From Oscillatoria sp. SIO1A7 (lineage in GTDB: Bacteria; Cyanobacteriota; Cyanobacteriia; Cyanobacteriales; Laspinemataceae), in the NCBI GenBank assembly GCA_010672965.1, contig JAAHFN010000022.1, positions 1-64,000 of the forward strand: a DNA stretch of 64,000 bases. The letters are read 5' to 3'. The notes beneath the pieces are model-generated. The model ran no database searches. It saw only the letters and a program-made list of their open reading frames with translations, and was not told the origin of the DNA. Both the position numbers and the translations under genes were made by a program. Below are positions 27,490-36,198 of the stretch, piece by piece; within the stretch, counting starts at the first letter, position 1, and each line of letters starts with the position of its first letter.

Positions 27490-27975
27490 GATTTGAGAGG
27501 GCGTCATTTGTTTTTTGTAAGGCTGGTGGTTATTCTCAAATGATGAATGTCAGGGGTAGAGAGAATATAGCAATCCTATCGTAGGATACCATACTAGCCA
27601 GAGCCAGAAACCCGGTGCGCATCTTGCTGGGTTTCTCATATATAGCTCTTGCCTGGGTTCTCATATATAGAGTCCCTAATTGATGTGAGATTATCTGGGG
27701 CGAAGCATCCCAGTATGGGGGTTGTCGTTCGGGGCACAGAGATTGTCTTGGGGATGCTGTCGCCCCTACGCTTCGTTCATTACACTTATTTGAGAAATGG
27801 CATTATAGCAACCCCTAATTGCTATAGTGCCATGTTGAAAATCCCTACATATCGAGAAAAACCTCCAGGCGAAATCTCCCCGATCGCTCCCCACTCTCGG
27901 TTATCCGCGATCGCTCCGGAATGGTAGAATAGAAAGGAGTAATAATGTAATGTAATGTAAAATAAAACCTAAATT
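27490..27975. other. Intergenic region with hairpin and family E element
   Basis: A hairpin AGAAACCCGGTG...CTGGGTTTCT lies at 27606-27636 and a family E copy at 27678-27809. A short TAATGTAATGTAATGTAAAA repeat immediately precedes the SLH gene. An open frame of about 90 codons here is repeat-derived. Confidence 0.7.
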
Positions 27976-28647
27976 ATGCTAATTTCGCTTCAAAATGGTA
28001 TAGCCCGAGGAAAAGCGATCGCCCTGCTATCTTTGACTGTAGCGATCGTTGGCTTGCCCTCGGTGGTTCTGAGCCAAGAAATGGTGGGTCGAATAGAACA
28101 AGTTGTCAATGCTGGAATAATGTCTGAATATCCCGACGGACAGTTTCATCCAGAAAGAGTTCTCGTTAAAGCCGAAATAGCAGCAATTTTAGTCAAAAAT
28201 TTCAACCTAGACCAGCGTCGGACGGGACAGACAGGTGCGGTGTATGTGAAAGACGTGCCTCAGAACCACTGGGCCTACCAGTACGTTCAGACTGTGGTTA
28301 GAACTGGGGTGATGAAACTGGATCGAGAGGGAAGGTTTCAGCCCGGAGAAAAAGTAACTAGGGCCGCTGGACTGACAGCCTTTGCCCAAGCTTATGGGCT
28401 GTTTCAAATGACCCAGGGAGAAATTGGCAGAGTCTTAGATTCTTATAGGGATGCCAATCAAATACCGGATTGGGCTAGAGTAGCGATCGCTACTCTTATA
28501 TTTGAAGACTTGACCAACATCGATACAGCAAGCAACCGCATAGAACCCTTAAGGCCCATGACTCGCGGGGATATTGCTTACACCTTGAGTCAATATCTAG
28601 CCAAACTCCAGAATCCCGGAACCATTCCTAGTATTCCCCTCGATTAG
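27976..28647 (+). CDS. SLH-domain exported protein
   Basis: This 223-residue protein has a signal peptide (IALLSLTVAIVGLPSVVLSQ) and three S-layer-homology-like segments: VVNAGIMSEYPDGQFHPERVLVKAEIAAIL, DVPQNHWAYQYVQTVVRTGVM with FQPGEKVTRAAG, and IPDWARVAIATLIFEDL with LRPMTRGDIAYTL. In cyanobacteria SLH domains link outer-membrane proteins to peptidoglycan. Unlike the large SLH-OprB porins it has no barrel, so it is a stand-alone cell-wall protein. The start at 27976 directly precedes the signal peptide; no strong ribosome site is seen (AT-rich TAATG repeats lie upstream). Family call is confident; partner unknown. Confidence 0.8.
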   Translation: MLISLQNGIARGKAIALLSLTVAIVGLPSVVLSQEMVGRIEQVVNAGIMSEYPDGQFHPERVLVKAEIAAILVKNFNLDQRRTGQTGAVYVKDVPQNHWAYQYVQTVVRTGVMKLDREGRFQPGEKVTRAAGLTAFAQAYGLFQMTQGEIGRVLDSYRDANQIPDWARVAIATLIFEDLTNIDTASNRIEPLRPMTRGDIAYTLSQYLAKLQNPGTIPSIPLD

Positions 28648-28799
28648 GATTTGGTGTTATAGCACTCAGCACTCAGCACTCAGCTCGCTCGCACAAGCAT
28701 TGCCAGGATGTAGGGGGACGTAGGGGCGTTGGCGGAGCCTGCCCTTACGGGCCAACGCCCCTACTACTCTCCTGCTATAAAACATATATCGATTAGTTT

Positions 28800-29405
28800 T
28801 GTTCTAGGTTCCGAAAAAAGCTTCGGCGATCGCCATCAAAAAGCGCGATAAAACCGAACTCAAGCTCGAAGCAAATCTCGATAGAGTAAAAACAAGCAAC
28901 AAGCTAAAGCATATATAGATTAGTTTTGTTGTAAGGTTGCTAAATTCGGCGATCGCCATCAAAAAGCGCGATAAAACCGAACTCAAGCTCGAAGCAAATC
29001 TCGATAGAGTAAAAACAAGCAACAAGCTAAAGCATATCGATTAGTTTTGTTGTCAGGTTGCTAAATTCGGCGATCGCCATCAAAAAGCGCGATAAAACCG
29101 AACTCAAGCTCGAAGCAAATCTCGATAGAGTAAAAGCAAGCAACAAGCTAAAGCATATATCGATTAGTCTTGTTGTAAGGTTGCTAAATTCGGCGATCGC
29201 CATCAAAAAGCGCGATAAAACCGAACTCAAGCTCGAAGCAAACCTCGATAGAGTAAAAACAAGCAACAAGCTAAAGCATATATAGATTAGTTTTGTTGTA
29301 AGGTTGCTAAATTCGGCGATCGCCATCAAAAAGCGAGACAAAACCGAACTCAAGCTCGAAGCAAAGCTTGATAGAGTAAAAACAACAAACAAAAAAGGAG
29401 ATTTC
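28800..29405 (+). repeat. Five-copy 121-123 bp tandem repeat forming the hsp20 leader
   Basis: Anchor CGGCGATCGCCATCAAAAAG occurs at 28824, 28947, 29068, 29191 and 29314 (spacings 123, 121, 123, 123). Units 1-4 are nearly identical. The length variation is from ATAT or ATATAT in the AAGCATATATAGATTAG joint. The last unit diverges slightly and runs into AAAAAAGGAGATTTCTACC and the hsp20 start, so the array seems to be an amplified hsp20 upstream region. Open frames inside it are artefacts of the near-multiple-of-three period. I see no CIRCE operator. Confidence 0.9.
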
Positions 29406-29409
29406 TACC

Positions 29410-29847
29410 ATGACTCTGATGCGCTACTACTCTCCCTTCCGCGAAATGCAAAGCCTGCAACGGGAAATGAATCATTTATTTGAAAGTTTAGCTCCCGTTA
29501 CCAACAAAGACAAACTAGGATTTGTGCCAGCGGCGGAGATGGAAGAAACTCGCGAAGCGATTAATCTCAAACTAGAAGTGCCGGGAATCGACCCCAAAGA
29601 TATAGACGTAGAAGTCACGGCGGAGTCGATAACCATTAGCGGCCAGCGCCACGAAGAAACCAAGACCGAAGAAGAAGGCACCACTCGCACCGAATTCCGC
29701 TACGGGCAATTCAGCCGCACCATTGGCCTGCCAGCGCGGGTTCAGAATACCGAAGTCAAGGCCGAATACAAAGATGGAATTCTGAAAGTGACCCTACCGA
29801 AAGCGGAAGCCGAAAAAAACAAAGTGGTTAAAGTGAACGTCGGTTAA
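29410..29847 (+). CDS. hspA: Small heat-shock protein Hsp20/alpha-crystallin
   Basis: This 145-residue protein is an ATP-independent holdase that binds unfolding proteins and thylakoid or soluble clients under heat. It has a short N-terminal arm (MRYYSPFREMQSLQREMNHLFE), an alpha-crystallin domain from about residue 40 (LEVPGIDPKDIDVEV, ITISGQRHEE, GQFSRTIGLPARV) and the conserved end of the domain (EYKDGILKVTLPKAE). The C-terminal IXI-like motif is weak (VVKVNVG). Length matches cyanobacterial HspA. Ribosome site AAAGGAG lies nine bases upstream. Its 5' region is the five-copy tandem array, which probably affects its control. Confidence 0.9.
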   Translation: MTLMRYYSPFREMQSLQREMNHLFESLAPVTNKDKLGFVPAAEMEETREAINLKLEVPGIDPKDIDVEVTAESITISGQRHEETKTEEEGTTRTEFRYGQFSRTIGLPARVQNTEVKAEYKDGILKVTLPKAEAEKNKVVKVNVG

Positions 29848-30819
29848 TTTAGGGTGTGGGGTTTAGGGTGTAGGATTTAGGGAAAGTTTTAAGTTTTAAG
29901 TTTTGAATTTTAAGTTAAGTAATTGCGACTGTGAAAATCAAGGCTCAAGACTCAAAACTCCCTTGTCTTCCTACCGCTTACGTCTTACACTCTACCCTGC
30001 TGGACTGTCTGGCTTAAAATTGTCGGTTGCTTGAGGAAGTAACTCCAGGAAAAGATTGCTTTGGTTTTTCTTCCTCAAGCAAACAAATTATAGCGTTTCT
30101 CAAATAAGTGCGATCGGCCACCCACTCTCCCCTTTCTAGTGTAGGTTTTTTATTTTTCCCCTTTTTGCTGTTGCCGGCTTGCGGCATAAATTCTTGGTTG
30201 TATAGCACTACCGATTAAGGTGTTTGACAGTTGCAAAACGCCAACATCTTGAATTGGCAAGGCTTTGACGCTCAAGCTGAAAGCTTAAAGCATGTCCCGA
30301 GGCTAAGTCTAGGCGTAGGCGTAGCCTGCCCTCTGGGGCATAGCCTGCCCTCCGGGGCATAGGGCTGACTGCTTACTGCTATACCAATCCAGTTCATAAA
30401 TGAGCTTCGAATTGCAATGATGACCTCGGGAATGCTGTCGCCCCTACGCCTTATTTCGTTGGTCGCACTTGGCAAAAAAACATCAAATCTATATAACATT
30501 CCCAAGACAGACCGCACTCCCCTTTCATTGGGTTGTAATTTAAATTACCCTTTTAGAAGTTGCCTGCTTGCGGCATAAATTTCAGGGCGAAGCATACAAT
30601 TTCTTAAATCCTCGTCTATAGCATAGGCTATCTCGGGAATGCTGGGAATGCTGTCGCCCCTACGCCTTATTTCGTTGGTCGAACTTGGCCAAAAAACATC
30701 AAATCTTTAAAACTAACCCTTCACCACCTCCCACACTCCTCACACCTCCCAAACCTCCCACACTTCCCACACTCCCCCACACCTCCCACAGTCCCCTTCA
30801 CCACCTCCCACACTTTTAT
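29848..30819. other. Intergenic kilobase with duplicated fragments
   Basis: It contains a GTTTTAAGTTTTGAA tract (29885-29960), two diverged copies of a 70-bp sequence (30121-30192 and 30512-30581, both ending TTGCGGCATAAATT), and a second direct pair (about 30424-30490 and 30640-30700, sharing GCCTTATTTCGTTGGTCG). A CCTCCCACACTCCTCACACC tract follows (30722-30815). A 64-codon minus-strand frame covering the first copy (30014-30208) is interrupted in the second copy, so I do not call it a gene. Confidence 0.65.
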
Positions 30820-31725
30820 CTATTTCCCCGCTTTTGAAATTGGGGGTTTGGAATGGTGGAACCTAATGCCCAGGAAGATATCGTAAACAAAATGTAAAAA
30901 GTCTTTTCCTTTGAGCAGTCCCAAAGATTGGGGGCTGCCCTTTGCATCTAAAAGAGGTTTTACCGCATGGTAGGCAGGCTGATAGCTGTACCAGGGAATA
31001 GAAGGCCATAAGTGGTGAATTAGATGATAATTCTGACCCAAAATTAAAATATTGAGAATGGGACTGGGATAAACCCGAGCATTTTTCCAGCGCTCTCGCT
31101 CTTCAAAGGGACGGTGGGGTAAATAGTCAAAGAACAATCCCAGAGCTAAGCCCACCACCAAAGAGGGACAAAACCAAAAATTGAGAATATAGCCCAAAAA
31201 ATCGTAGTGAACCGCAGCCAAAACTACTAGGACGACAACCATCCTGCTTAAGAACCATTCCAGCAGCTCGTATTTGCGCCAGAGACGGCGCTTGAAGAAA
31301 TAGACTTCGTGGTAGAAAAAGCGAGCGGCAATCAGCCATAGCGGTCCGCCAGTTGAGACAAAATGGTCTGGGTCGTTTTCTGGGTCGTTGACATGGGCGT
31401 GATGTTGGTGGTGGACCCGCGTAAATACCGGGAAAGCAAATCCCAGCATCAACGCACTTCCATGACCCATGATTGCATTGAGACGGCGATCGCGGTGGGC
31501 TGCATAATGAGAAGCATCGTGAATCACGGTCCCTGCTCCATGCAAGGCAATAACATTCATCAAAAAGCAGCACCAACCGGGCAAGTCCCAAAGCCAATAA
31601 GCGACAGTAGATAGCACCACCAAGGCAACGGCAGCTAAAAACATCGCCAAGGTAGGATTGATGTCGCCAGGAGGGGGCCCGAGAAACTCTTTAGGAACTG
31701 TCAGTGGTGGCTTGGCCTCCGGCAT
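30820..31725 (-). CDS. crtR: Beta-carotene hydroxylase CrtR
   Basis: This 301-residue integral membrane di-iron hydroxylase of the fatty-acid-desaturase superfamily converts beta-carotene to zeaxanthin in the thylakoid or cytoplasmic membrane. All histidine boxes are present: HDASHYAAHRD, RVHHQHHAHVND, and HLIHHLWPSIPWY, the last being diagnostic of CrtR-type enzymes. Hydrophobic segments occur near residues 25-45, 50-65, 160-180 and 185-205. GAGGAG precedes the start. It is monocistronic. An alternative is a related ketolase (CrtO/CrtW group), but the HHLWPSIPWY box favours CrtR. Confidence 0.9.
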   Translation of the reverse strand: MPEAKPPLTVPKEFLGPPPGDINPTLAMFLAAVALVVLSTVAYWLWDLPGWCCFLMNVIALHGAGTVIHDASHYAAHRDRRLNAIMGHGSALMLGFAFPVFTRVHHQHHAHVNDPENDPDHFVSTGGPLWLIAARFFYHEVYFFKRRLWRKYELLEWFLSRMVVVLVVLAAVHYDFLGYILNFWFCPSLVVGLALGLFFDYLPHRPFEERERWKNARVYPSPILNILILGQNYHLIHHLWPSIPWYSYQPAYHAVKPLLDAKGSPQSLGLLKGKDFLHFVYDIFLGIRFHHSKPPISKAGK

Positions 31726-32154
31726 TGTTCTCTTTACTCCTCAACGCGAATTTTTGCTAAGTATAAGATAGAGTGAGTACATTGTAAACTTTTGTAAAGA
31801 AAATTCATAGCGGTCAGCTCTCAGCTCTCAGCTTTCTTGGGAATTGGGCACCACACTCCCCACACTCCGTAGGCGTAGCCGCCCCAAAGGGGCACCACAC
31901 TCCCCACACTCCCCACACCCACACCTCCCACACCTCCGACACTCCCCAAACTCCCCACCCTTCCCAAACTCCCCACCCTCCCCACACTTGGTAGTGCAAT
32001 AAATGAGAAACTAGCCTGACGAGGGCTGGGCAGTCCGGGGTGTATCCAAAATCGAGAAAATCTATTTGGGGTCCAAACCAGATGCTTTTTCTAGAGCGAA
32101 TGCTCCTTTGGAACTGCCAAGCAATCTACCACCATCTACCCTTTTCTCCCGTTC
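31726..32154. other. Divergent intergenic region crtR/pyk
   Basis: About 80 unique AT-rich bases upstream of crtR (31730-31810) are a likely promoter. A CACACTCCCCACACTCC low-complexity tract (31848-31988) interrupted by GTAGGCGTAGCCGCCCC follows. The last 150 bases before pyk are unique. Confidence 0.65.
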
Positions 32155-33942
32155 ATGCAAGCGCGAAACAACAGGCATCGGACAAAAATTGTCGCAACTA
32201 TCGGACCGGCAACTAGCAAACCAGAGGTGCTTCGACAACTAATAGAAGCGGGCGCTACTACCCTGCGCCTTAATTTTTCCCACGGCACCCACGAAGACCA
32301 CCAACGGAGCATTCGCCTCATCCGACAAATATCCTTTGAGCTGAATCAGCCAGTTGGAATCCTGCAAGATTTACAAGGTCCCAAGATTAGACTGGGAAAA
32401 TTTGAAAACGGCTCCATAGAACTGCAAAAGGGCGATCCCTTTACTCTGACGAGCAAACAGGTAACTTGCGATCGGGGAATCTGCTCGGTTACCTACGAGC
32501 CCCTAGCCCAAGAAGTACCCGAAGGGGCCACCATTCTCCTAGACGATGGCAGAGTGGAAATGCGCGTCGAAAAAATAGATCGCGCCGCCGGAGAACTTTA
32601 CTGCCGGACAGTTGTTGGGGGCAAGCTCTCCAATAGTAAAGGAGTCAACTTTCCGGGAGTCTATCTATCCATCGCAGCCCTAACCGAAAAAGACCGCAAA
32701 GACTTAGTATTCGGTCTCGACCAAGGGGTAGATTGGGTAGCCCTGAGCTTTGTCCGCAATCCCCAAGACATTTTAGAGATCAAAGAACTAATCTCCTCTG
32801 CGGGCAAGAACGTTCCGGTCATTGCCAAAATCGAAAAGCACGAAGCCGTGGAACTTCTCGATGAAATTCTGCCTTTGTGCGATGGAGTGATGGTAGCTCG
32901 CGGGGACCTCGGCGTTGAAATACCCGCAGAAGAAGTGCCGATTATGCAAAAGCGCATGATTGCCTTAGCCAACCGCATCGGAATTCCGGTGATTACCGCA
33001 ACCCAGATGCTCGATAGCATGGCCAACAGTCCTCGGGCCACTCGTGCCGAAATATCCGACGTAGCCAATGCCATTCTCGATGGCACCGACGCGGTGATGC
33101 TCTCGAATGAAACTGCCGTGGGCAACTACCCGGTGGAAGCTGTAGCGACAATGGCACGAATTGCCTGCCGGATAGAACACGACCAGGCGATCGGTCAAGT
33201 CACCAGCCACGACAAGGGTCGCTCTATCCCCAATGCGATTTCTCAAGCGGTAGATAAAATTGCCGAACAGCTAAGGGCGGGGGCAATTATGACTCTGACT
33301 AAATCCGGGTCAACAGCGCGCAATGTCTCCAAGTTCCGACCCCAAACCCCCATCCTCGCTGTAACTCCCCATGTGGAAGTGGCGCGCAAGCTACAACTGG
33401 TCTGGGGAGTGAAACCCTTGCTCGTTCTAGATTTGCCCTCTACCGGTCAAACCTTCCAAGCGGCAATTAATGTAGCCCTAGAAAAAAATCTCGTTTCTGA
33501 AGGAGATTTGGTCGTTATGACTGCTGGCACTTTGCAAGGGGTTTCCGGCTCCACGGACCTGATTAAAGTGGAAGTGGTTACCTCAGTTCTGGGCAAAGGC
33601 ATCGGCTTGGGCAAGGGATCGGTCAACGGCAGGGCGCGAGTCGCTCGCAGTTCTATGGAAGTGGGCAACTTTAGTCCCGGCGAAATCCTGGTGGCATCGG
33701 GAACCGACGCCAGTTATATAGAAGCTATTCGCAAAGCGTCTGGGGTGATTACTGAGGAGCAAAGCCTAACCAGTCACGCCGCCACTATCGGTATGCGCCT
33801 CGGCATACCAGTAATAGTCGGGGTAAAAAATGCAACGGAAACAATTCGCGAAGGAGCAATCCTGACCCTAGATTTAGAACGGGGTTTTGTCTATTCTGGT
33901 GCAGTCAGTCCCGATCGCCCCGATGGAGTGTTAGAACCGTAA
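32155..33942 (+). CDS. pyk: Pyruvate kinase with C-terminal PEP-utiliser-like domain
   Basis: This 595-residue enzyme converts phosphoenolpyruvate and ADP to pyruvate and ATP in lower glycolysis. The barrel has RTKIVATIGPATSKPE, LRLNFSHGTHEDH, and the active-site region VIAKIEKHEAV followed by GVMVARGDLGVEIP and ITATQMLDSM. The C-terminal alpha/beta domain contains MTLTKSGSTARNVSKFRP. After residue about 480 comes an extra domain (GEILVASGTDASY, GVITEEQSLTSHAATIG), the PEP-utiliser swivelling-domain fold found in the long cyanobacterial and Bacillus-type pyruvate kinases. The start has no Shine-Dalgarno sequence; the first codons MQARNNRHRTK fit the family. Confidence 0.93.
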   Translation: MQARNNRHRTKIVATIGPATSKPEVLRQLIEAGATTLRLNFSHGTHEDHQRSIRLIRQISFELNQPVGILQDLQGPKIRLGKFENGSIELQKGDPFTLTSKQVTCDRGICSVTYEPLAQEVPEGATILLDDGRVEMRVEKIDRAAGELYCRTVVGGKLSNSKGVNFPGVYLSIAALTEKDRKDLVFGLDQGVDWVALSFVRNPQDILEIKELISSAGKNVPVIAKIEKHEAVELLDEILPLCDGVMVARGDLGVEIPAEEVPIMQKRMIALANRIGIPVITATQMLDSMANSPRATRAEISDVANAILDGTDAVMLSNETAVGNYPVEAVATMARIACRIEHDQAIGQVTSHDKGRSIPNAISQAVDKIAEQLRAGAIMTLTKSGSTARNVSKFRPQTPILAVTPHVEVARKLQLVWGVKPLLVLDLPSTGQTFQAAINVALEKNLVSEGDLVVMTAGTLQGVSGSTDLIKVEVVTSVLGKGIGLGKGSVNGRARVARSSMEVGNFSPGEILVASGTDASYIEAIRKASGVITEEQSLTSHAATIGMRLGIPVIVGVKNATETIREGAILTLDLERGFVYSGAVSPDRPDGVLEP

Positions 33943-34286
33943 TTTAGGGGAGAGTTTTGAGTTTTGAGTTTTAAGTTTTGAGTTTTGAGTTTTGAGTTTT
34001 AAGTTTTAAAACCCTAGGCGAATGGGGCGAATGCCATATGCCCTCCTTGGGAAGGCTCTGCCAACGCCCCATTCGCCCTCTCCTTTGCCATTGCGTTTCG
34101 GCGATCGCACTTATATCAAATCCGCTTAAACAGTCACAGTTTGTAGGGGTTCCCCGTGCCCGCCCCGGGAGCGTCTGAGGCGGCCGGGGCGGGCACGGGG
34201 AACCCCTACGAAGTTTATTTATGGGTAATTAACCGGATTTGATATTATTTGAGAAACGCCATAAGTAAATATAAGGAAATACAAAA
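33943..34286. other. Repeat-filled gap before the small paralogue cluster
   Basis: GTTTTGAGTTTTAAG tract (33952-34010), a GGGCGAATGCC block, then a full family A element (34113-34245). The 40 bases before the next gene hold its leader ATATAAGGAAATACAAAA. Confidence 0.75.
34113..34245. repeat. Family A palindromic repeat (loop inverted relative to copy 1)
   Basis: The flanks are the same, in the same orientation, as at 1-135 (AACAGTCACAGTTTGTAGGG on the left), but the loop reads GGGAGCGTCTGAGGCGGCC where copy 1 has the reverse complement. Confidence 0.85.
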
Positions 34287-34664
34287 ATGACAGCTACATT
34301 AGTTTTAGATGGTTTTTCAATTACCCTCAAAAGTCTGGTAGAACTTTTAGAGTTAGAGGAGGAAGACGACTACGGTATTCTCCGGCCGACTACCTACGCG
34401 TTCACCTCAACGATGAAATTGGTATTAGAGGCATACGAGCTAATAGGAGATAGCTTTCCTCCCGCCTCACCTTGTACCGATGATGAAGGAGGTATAAGAC
34501 TGCGTTGGACTAGCCGAAACCCAGAGAAATCCGTTTGCCTGTTCTGTCCTCATAACCCAGAACAGCCTGCCGACGTTTATCACTCAACCAAGGATGATTC
34601 TGGCGTTGAAGATATTTTGTCCGTTTCAACATTAGTTTATTGGTTACAGTGGTTCAACGAATAA
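34287..34664 (+). CDS. Small acidic protein, paralogue 1, coupled to a partner
   Basis: This 125-residue protein is of no recognised family. It is strongly acidic, with [58 protein letters not shown], and a C-terminal hydrophobic end (LVYWLQWFNE). No signal or membrane segment. Two paralogues follow (35134 and 35647) with the same leader type (ATAAGGA before the start). Its stop codon overlaps the next start (TAATG at 34662-34666), so it forms a coupled two-gene unit with the 34664 gene. An acidic first gene overlapping a basic second gene is the usual arrangement of antitoxin-toxin or immunity pairs, but no known family was recognised. Confidence 0.75.
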   Translation: MTATLVLDGFSITLKSLVELLELEEEDDYGILRPTTYAFTSTMKLVLEAYELIGDSFPPASPCTDDEGGIRLRWTSRNPEKSVCLFCPHNPEQPADVYHSTKDDSGVEDILSVSTLVYWLQWFNE

Positions 34665-35062
34665 TGAATTCAGAATCTTATCGCAGGACGTCAGGCTCGG
34701 AACCTTTAGGAGATGGCGAGATTGTCTATCGAGCTTTATTGCGGAAACAGTGGCTAGATCGAAACACAGGAGAAGTTAGCCCTGATGCCTACTTTTTGCG
34801 GAAGAGCAAAAACGAACAAGGGCTTTCTGTGAGAATGGCTAGTGCTTGTACCCCCGAGGAATTTGCTGCTAGATTCCGCAATTGCTACGGCATCGCTAGT
34901 TTAAAAGTAGGTGGCATTCGCTCCCTGGGTTTGGATGTCATACCCGATTCCCCATCTCACGCTCAGATTTTAGGTTTGCCCTATCGCGAAGATGACCGCA
35001 ATAGAGCAGATAGACTTGCTGAGTTATTAGCCAAGCAGTCTAGCATTGTCTGGTTACCCTAA
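34664..35062 (+). CDS. Unrecognised partner protein of the small paralogue
   Basis: This 132-residue protein translates from the ATG that overlaps the stop of the previous gene; the frame is open eight codons further upstream but the overlap start is preferred. Key patterns are DGEIVYRALLRKQWLDRNTGEVSPDAYFLR, GLSVRMASACTPEEFAARF, and ASLKVGGIRSLGLDVIPDSP with LAELLAKQSSIVW at the end. The Tyr-Arg and Arg-Lys pairs near the start and later His could be catalytic in a nucleotide-handling fold, but this is speculation. The two following paralogues of the upstream gene lack this partner. It may be a toxin or effector whose partner is the acidic protein. Confidence 0.7.
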   Translation: MNSESYRRTSGSEPLGDGEIVYRALLRKQWLDRNTGEVSPDAYFLRKSKNEQGLSVRMASACTPEEFAARFRNCYGIASLKVGGIRSLGLDVIPDSPSHAQILGLPYREDDRNRADRLAELLAKQSSIVWLP

Positions 35063-35133
35063 TCAGCAGTCAAATGCAGCAGCCGCAATCCATATTATGC
35101 TAATCTGAGTCATTATCATAAGGAAAAACAAAA

Positions 35134-35523
35134 ATGACATATCCACTACCGGATTCTTTTGCAGAAGCTATAAAAAATCTAGTATGCTTGATAGATGTTC
35201 AGCAACAATATCCTCAAGCAACACCGCCAACATCCGACGCTTTCACTACGGCCTTAAAATTGGTAATCCAGGCATACGAGCAAACGGGATACAGCTTTCC
35301 CTACCTTTATCATGCTTATACGGACGACTCAGGAGGCATAACGCTAACTTGGAGCAACCAACAAAATCCGAACCGACAGGTTGACCTGTTCTGTCCTCCT
35401 AGCAACGAGCAGGTACCGAAAGTTTCTTACTCAGAAACCATCGAGTATGCCATTGAGGATCTTTCGTATGATTCAACACTAGCTGATTGCTTTAACGAAT
35501 ACAACAATTATAACGAATCTTAA
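35134..35523 (+). CDS. Small acidic protein, paralogue 2 (orphan)
   Basis: This 129-residue protein shares the plan of paralogue 1: FAEAIKNLVCLIDVQQQYP, TSDAFTTALKLVIQAYEQTGYSF, YTDDSGGITLTWSNQQNP, VDLFCPPS. It is the most divergent of the three. The leader is CATAAGGAAAAACAAAA before the start. No coupled gene follows; the 120-bp spacer after it repeats part of the spacer before it (TATTAT...GCTAATCT...GAG), as if a unit was duplicated and the partner lost. Confidence 0.7.
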   Translation: MTYPLPDSFAEAIKNLVCLIDVQQQYPQATPPTSDAFTTALKLVIQAYEQTGYSFPYLYHAYTDDSGGITLTWSNQQNPNRQVDLFCPPSNEQVPKVSYSETIEYAIEDLSYDSTLADCFNEYNNYNES

Positions 35524-35646
35524 TTTACAATATTAACCCGCAGAGGCCACAATCAGTATTATATATGCTAATCTTGAGAGCCTTCATCTCTACCAGGATC
35601 GAGAAAATGCCGCCTATCAAGCCATTATTATAAGGAGGCAAAAAAA

Positions 35647-36027
35647 ATGACATCTACATTAGTGCAAGAAGAGTTTGCAATTACCCTGAAGCGTCTGGTA
35701 GAACTTTTAGAGTTAGAGGAGGAGGATGACCACGGCATTCTGCGGCCAACTACCTACGCTTTTATGTCAACGCTTAAGTTGATATTAGAGGCATACGAGC
35801 TAATGGGAGATAGTTTTTCTCCAGCTTCGCCTTGTACCGATGAGGAAGGAGGAATTATACTAACTTGGGCGCACTTAAATCCCGAGCTAGATTTAACTGT
35901 TGTTTTTCCTGCCAGCCCCGAGTATAATTCTTACATTTTTTACTATCCTAGCGATAAAGATACTGTAGAGTATGAGGTATCTGCGTCCAAATTAGTCGAT
36001 TGGTTACAGTGGTTGAAAGGCGAATGA
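35647..36027 (+). CDS. Small acidic protein, paralogue 3 (orphan)
   Basis: This 126-residue protein is very close to paralogue 1 in its first 80 residues ([50 protein letters not shown]) and diverges in the middle of the C-terminal half before [11 protein letters not shown]. Ribosome site AAGGAGG precedes the start. An ATG overlaps its end (GAATGA at 36022-36027) as in the coupled pair, but that frame runs directly into repeat DNA, so the partner is missing or was destroyed by the 7-mer array. Confidence 0.75.
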   Translation: MTSTLVQEEFAITLKRLVELLELEEEDDHGILRPTTYAFMSTLKLILEAYELMGDSFSPASPCTDEEGGIILTWAHLNPELDLTVVFPASPEYNSYIFYYPSDKDTVEYEVSASKLVDWLQWLKGE

Positions 36028-36059
36028 CAGAAAGACATTGCCCCTTTCAACGCTTTCCA

Positions 36060-36192
36060 ATGACCAATGCCCAATTTTATCCTGAGCCTGTCGTAGGCGT
36101 AGCCCGCCCTCTGGGGCGTAGGGGCCCAATGCCCAATGCCCAATGCCCAATGCCCAATGCCCAACGCCCAATGCCCAATGCCCAATGCCCAA
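36060..36192. repeat. 7-mer array (CCCAATG) with GTAGGCGTAGCCCGCC block
   Basis: About ten CCCAATGCCCAATG heptamers after a short GC-rich palindrome. It ends at the stop codon of the NucA-like gene on the other strand. Confidence 0.85.
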
Positions 36193-36198
36193 TAATTG

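Noticed and set aside
27649-27927. 92-codon frame between the cupin and SLH genes
   Set aside because: It is built from a family E element and a hairpin tail, with no ribosome site.
28804-29392. Minus-strand frames in the hsp20 leader array (73 and 121 codons) and a plus-strand frame of 75 codons
   Set aside because: They arise because most repeat periods are 123 bp, a multiple of three. Reading is broken where the period is 121. No start signal and no known domain.
28800-29405. The leader array considered as a CRISPR array
   Set aside because: The whole 121-123 bp unit is conserved; there are no variable spacers between short repeats and no cas genes nearby.
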